Of a stretch of 5,795 bases of DNA, positions 5,236 to 5,795 are shown piece by piece. The DNA is from an uncultured Clostridia bacterium (GTDB lineage Bacteria; Bacillota; Clostridia; Oscillospirales; Acutalibacteraceae). The notes below the pieces were generated by a model, which was given only the letters and a program-made list of their open reading frames with translations, was not told the DNA's origin and searched no databases. Position 1 is the first letter of the stretch; every line of letters begins with the position of its first letter. The DNA is taken from positions 1 to 5,795 of the forward strand of contig CAMOCU010000076.1 of assembly GCA_946610835.1 (NCBI GenBank). Direction: 5' to 3'. Position numbers and translations under genes: made by a program.

Positions 5236-5795
5236 ATGAAAAAATGGTTTCTGATTTCCGTTGTGTGGATGCTCTGCGCCGCATTGTGCGCAGACAGCGC
5301 AAGTGCCTGTCTGGTGCCGTATTCCGTCGGCAGAATCCCCGCTGTGGGAACAGATGTGCAAATCGTTTCCGAAGCGCAGGACAGCGTGACGATTCGCAAA
5401 TCATCCGATGCGCCGTTCAAGGTGCTTCTGTTTACCGACATGCATCTGGCCGCTCCGACGCAAAAGCATCCCGGCGCGGAACATGCGCGCACCATCCGCG
5501 AAATGGTCGAAAATATTCGCCGCGAAAAACCGGATCTCGTGCTGCTCGGCGGATCTGAATGTCGGCTGGGGGCATTTGCTTTTCTTGGAACAAACGGTGT
5601 TGGTGCCGCAAGCGGCGTTACCGTGCAGGGTACCATCGACAACCCCACCGTCATATCTCACCATCACACGAACTCGTCTAATGAGAGCAGACAGTACCAG
5701 CTCAAGGCGGTGTTCGCCGGTTCTTCGGACAGCGCGCTTGTCTTGACTCTGCCGTACGTAAACTATAAAGGAGAGGCAATAATTTCCCCATGGCC
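5236..5795 (+). CDS. Exported calcineurin-like phosphoesterase, N-terminal part, runs off the edge
   Basis: The frame stays open from ATG 5236-5238 to the window end (186 codons plus 2 bases), so the gene is incomplete. Residues 1-24 form a Sec-type signal peptide: K2-K3, a hydrophobic core to about 18, and a likely cleavage after A22-S23-A24. Residues 61-106 read as a calcineurin-like phosphoesterase: FKVLLFTDMHL with D68-M-H70 as metal motif I, then the helix ending in PDLVLLGG (99-106). The next residue should be the metal-binding Asp of motif II (GGD), but it is Ser107, and nothing after it resembles the family: no GNHD or other motif appears in the 80 residues that remain. The change falls at a GATC (5552-5555). 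The first part would be an exported enzyme acting on phosphate esters outside the cell. The gene has its own promoter and binding site. As written it could not be an active phosphoesterase. Confidence 0.72.
   Translation, partial: MKKWFLISVVWMLCAALCADSASACLVPYSVGRIPAVGTDVQIVSEAQDSVTIRKSSDAPFKVLLFTDMHLAAPTQKHPGAEHARTIREMVENIRREKPDLVLLGGSECRLGAFAFLGTNGVGAASGVTVQGTIDNPTVISHHHTNSSNESRQYQLKAVFAGSSDSALVLTLPYVNYKGEAIISPW
5554..5795 (+). other. Unrelated-looking segment fused in frame to the last gene
   Basis: From 5554 onward the open frame no longer resembles a phosphoesterase. It encodes a Gly/Ser/Thr/Asn-rich, beta-strand-like stretch with a HHH run (142-144) and the segment QLKAVFAGSSDSALVLTLPY. 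I do not recognise it. Codon choice shifts: TCT is used four times, GGT four times and ATA twice here, and none of the three in the preceding 106 codons of the same frame, where Ser is TCC. The minus strand is also open over most of the segment, so the coding frame is not certain. It may be foreign DNA joined at the GATC. Confidence 0.45.

Noticed and set aside
5236..5310. Lipoprotein signal peptide ending at C25
   Set aside because: Cys25 follows ASA, but the -3 position is Ala rather than the usual Leu and A22-S-A24 is a good signal peptidase I site, so a lipoprotein is possible but not preferred.
5408..5746. Rightward open frame overlapping the last gene in another frame
   Set aside because: It starts inside the well-supported phosphoesterase N-terminus without a binding site and shows no domain. 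I considered a frameshift into it at 5551, but its residues beyond the junction (ADLNVGWGHLLF) do not restore the GGD or GNHD motifs.
1..5795. tRNA, rRNA, CRISPR array, insertion sequence or riboswitch
   Set aside because: I saw no tRNA-like cloverleaf, regular spaced repeats, transposase motifs, terminal inverted repeats or long structured leader. The gaps between genes are short and are accounted for by promoters, operators and the terminator.

Overview
The window looks like bacterial DNA from a fairly GC-rich member of the Clostridia/Firmicutes (by eye in the Oscillospiraceae or Ruminococcaceae range, but I cannot place it firmly). The evidence is strong AGGAGG-type ribosome binding sites, almost all 7 nt from their start codon, sigma-A promoters with 17-bp spacers, and proteins that read like gut or anaerobe families: a D-psicose/D-tagatose 3-epimerase, a clostridial-type aldo/keto reductase with a ferredoxin tail, and calcineurin-like phosphoesterases.

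Layout. Positions 1-65 hold no gene I can support. A strong bidirectional terminator sits at 66-112. A leftward operon fills 153-3110 and is read from a promoter near 3155-3183: ketose 3-epimerase (2238-3110, GTG start), PfkB-family sugar kinase (1309-2241, 4-bp ATGA overlap) and a calcineurin-like phosphoesterase with a C-terminal membrane helix (153-1304, 4-bp gap, ribosome binding site inside the kinase's last codons). A 165-bp divergent control region follows (3111-3275). Reading rightward are a TetR-family regulator (3276-3890), an aldo/keto reductase with two C-terminal 4Fe-4S motifs (3988-5121), and the start of a second, exported calcineurin-like phosphoesterase (from 5236) that runs off the right edge.

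How the genes fit together. The epimerase should interconvert a rare ketohexose (psicose/allulose or tagatose) with a common one (fructose or sorbose). The kinase would trap the product as a sugar phosphate for glycolysis. The phosphoesterase could remove phosphate from an intermediate or act as a housekeeping passenger. The divergent TetR-type gene is the obvious candidate regulator: its own promoter carries two 11-bp palindromes of the form RGTCA-N-TGACY, 14 bp apart centre to centre, one over the -35 and one against the -10. A near-perfect catabolite-response-like palindrome (5121-5135) lies right after the reductase and upstream of the last gene's promoter. Together this suggests a sugar-responsive, possibly carbon-catabolite-controlled locus; the substrate is inference.

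The right edge is suspicious. The last gene is a convincing exported phosphoesterase through its first metal motif and up to the point where the second metal motif (GGD) should appear. There, at a GATC at 5552-5555, it turns into unrelated sequence in the same open frame with different codon choice. This could be a chimeric join or a genuine rearrangement.
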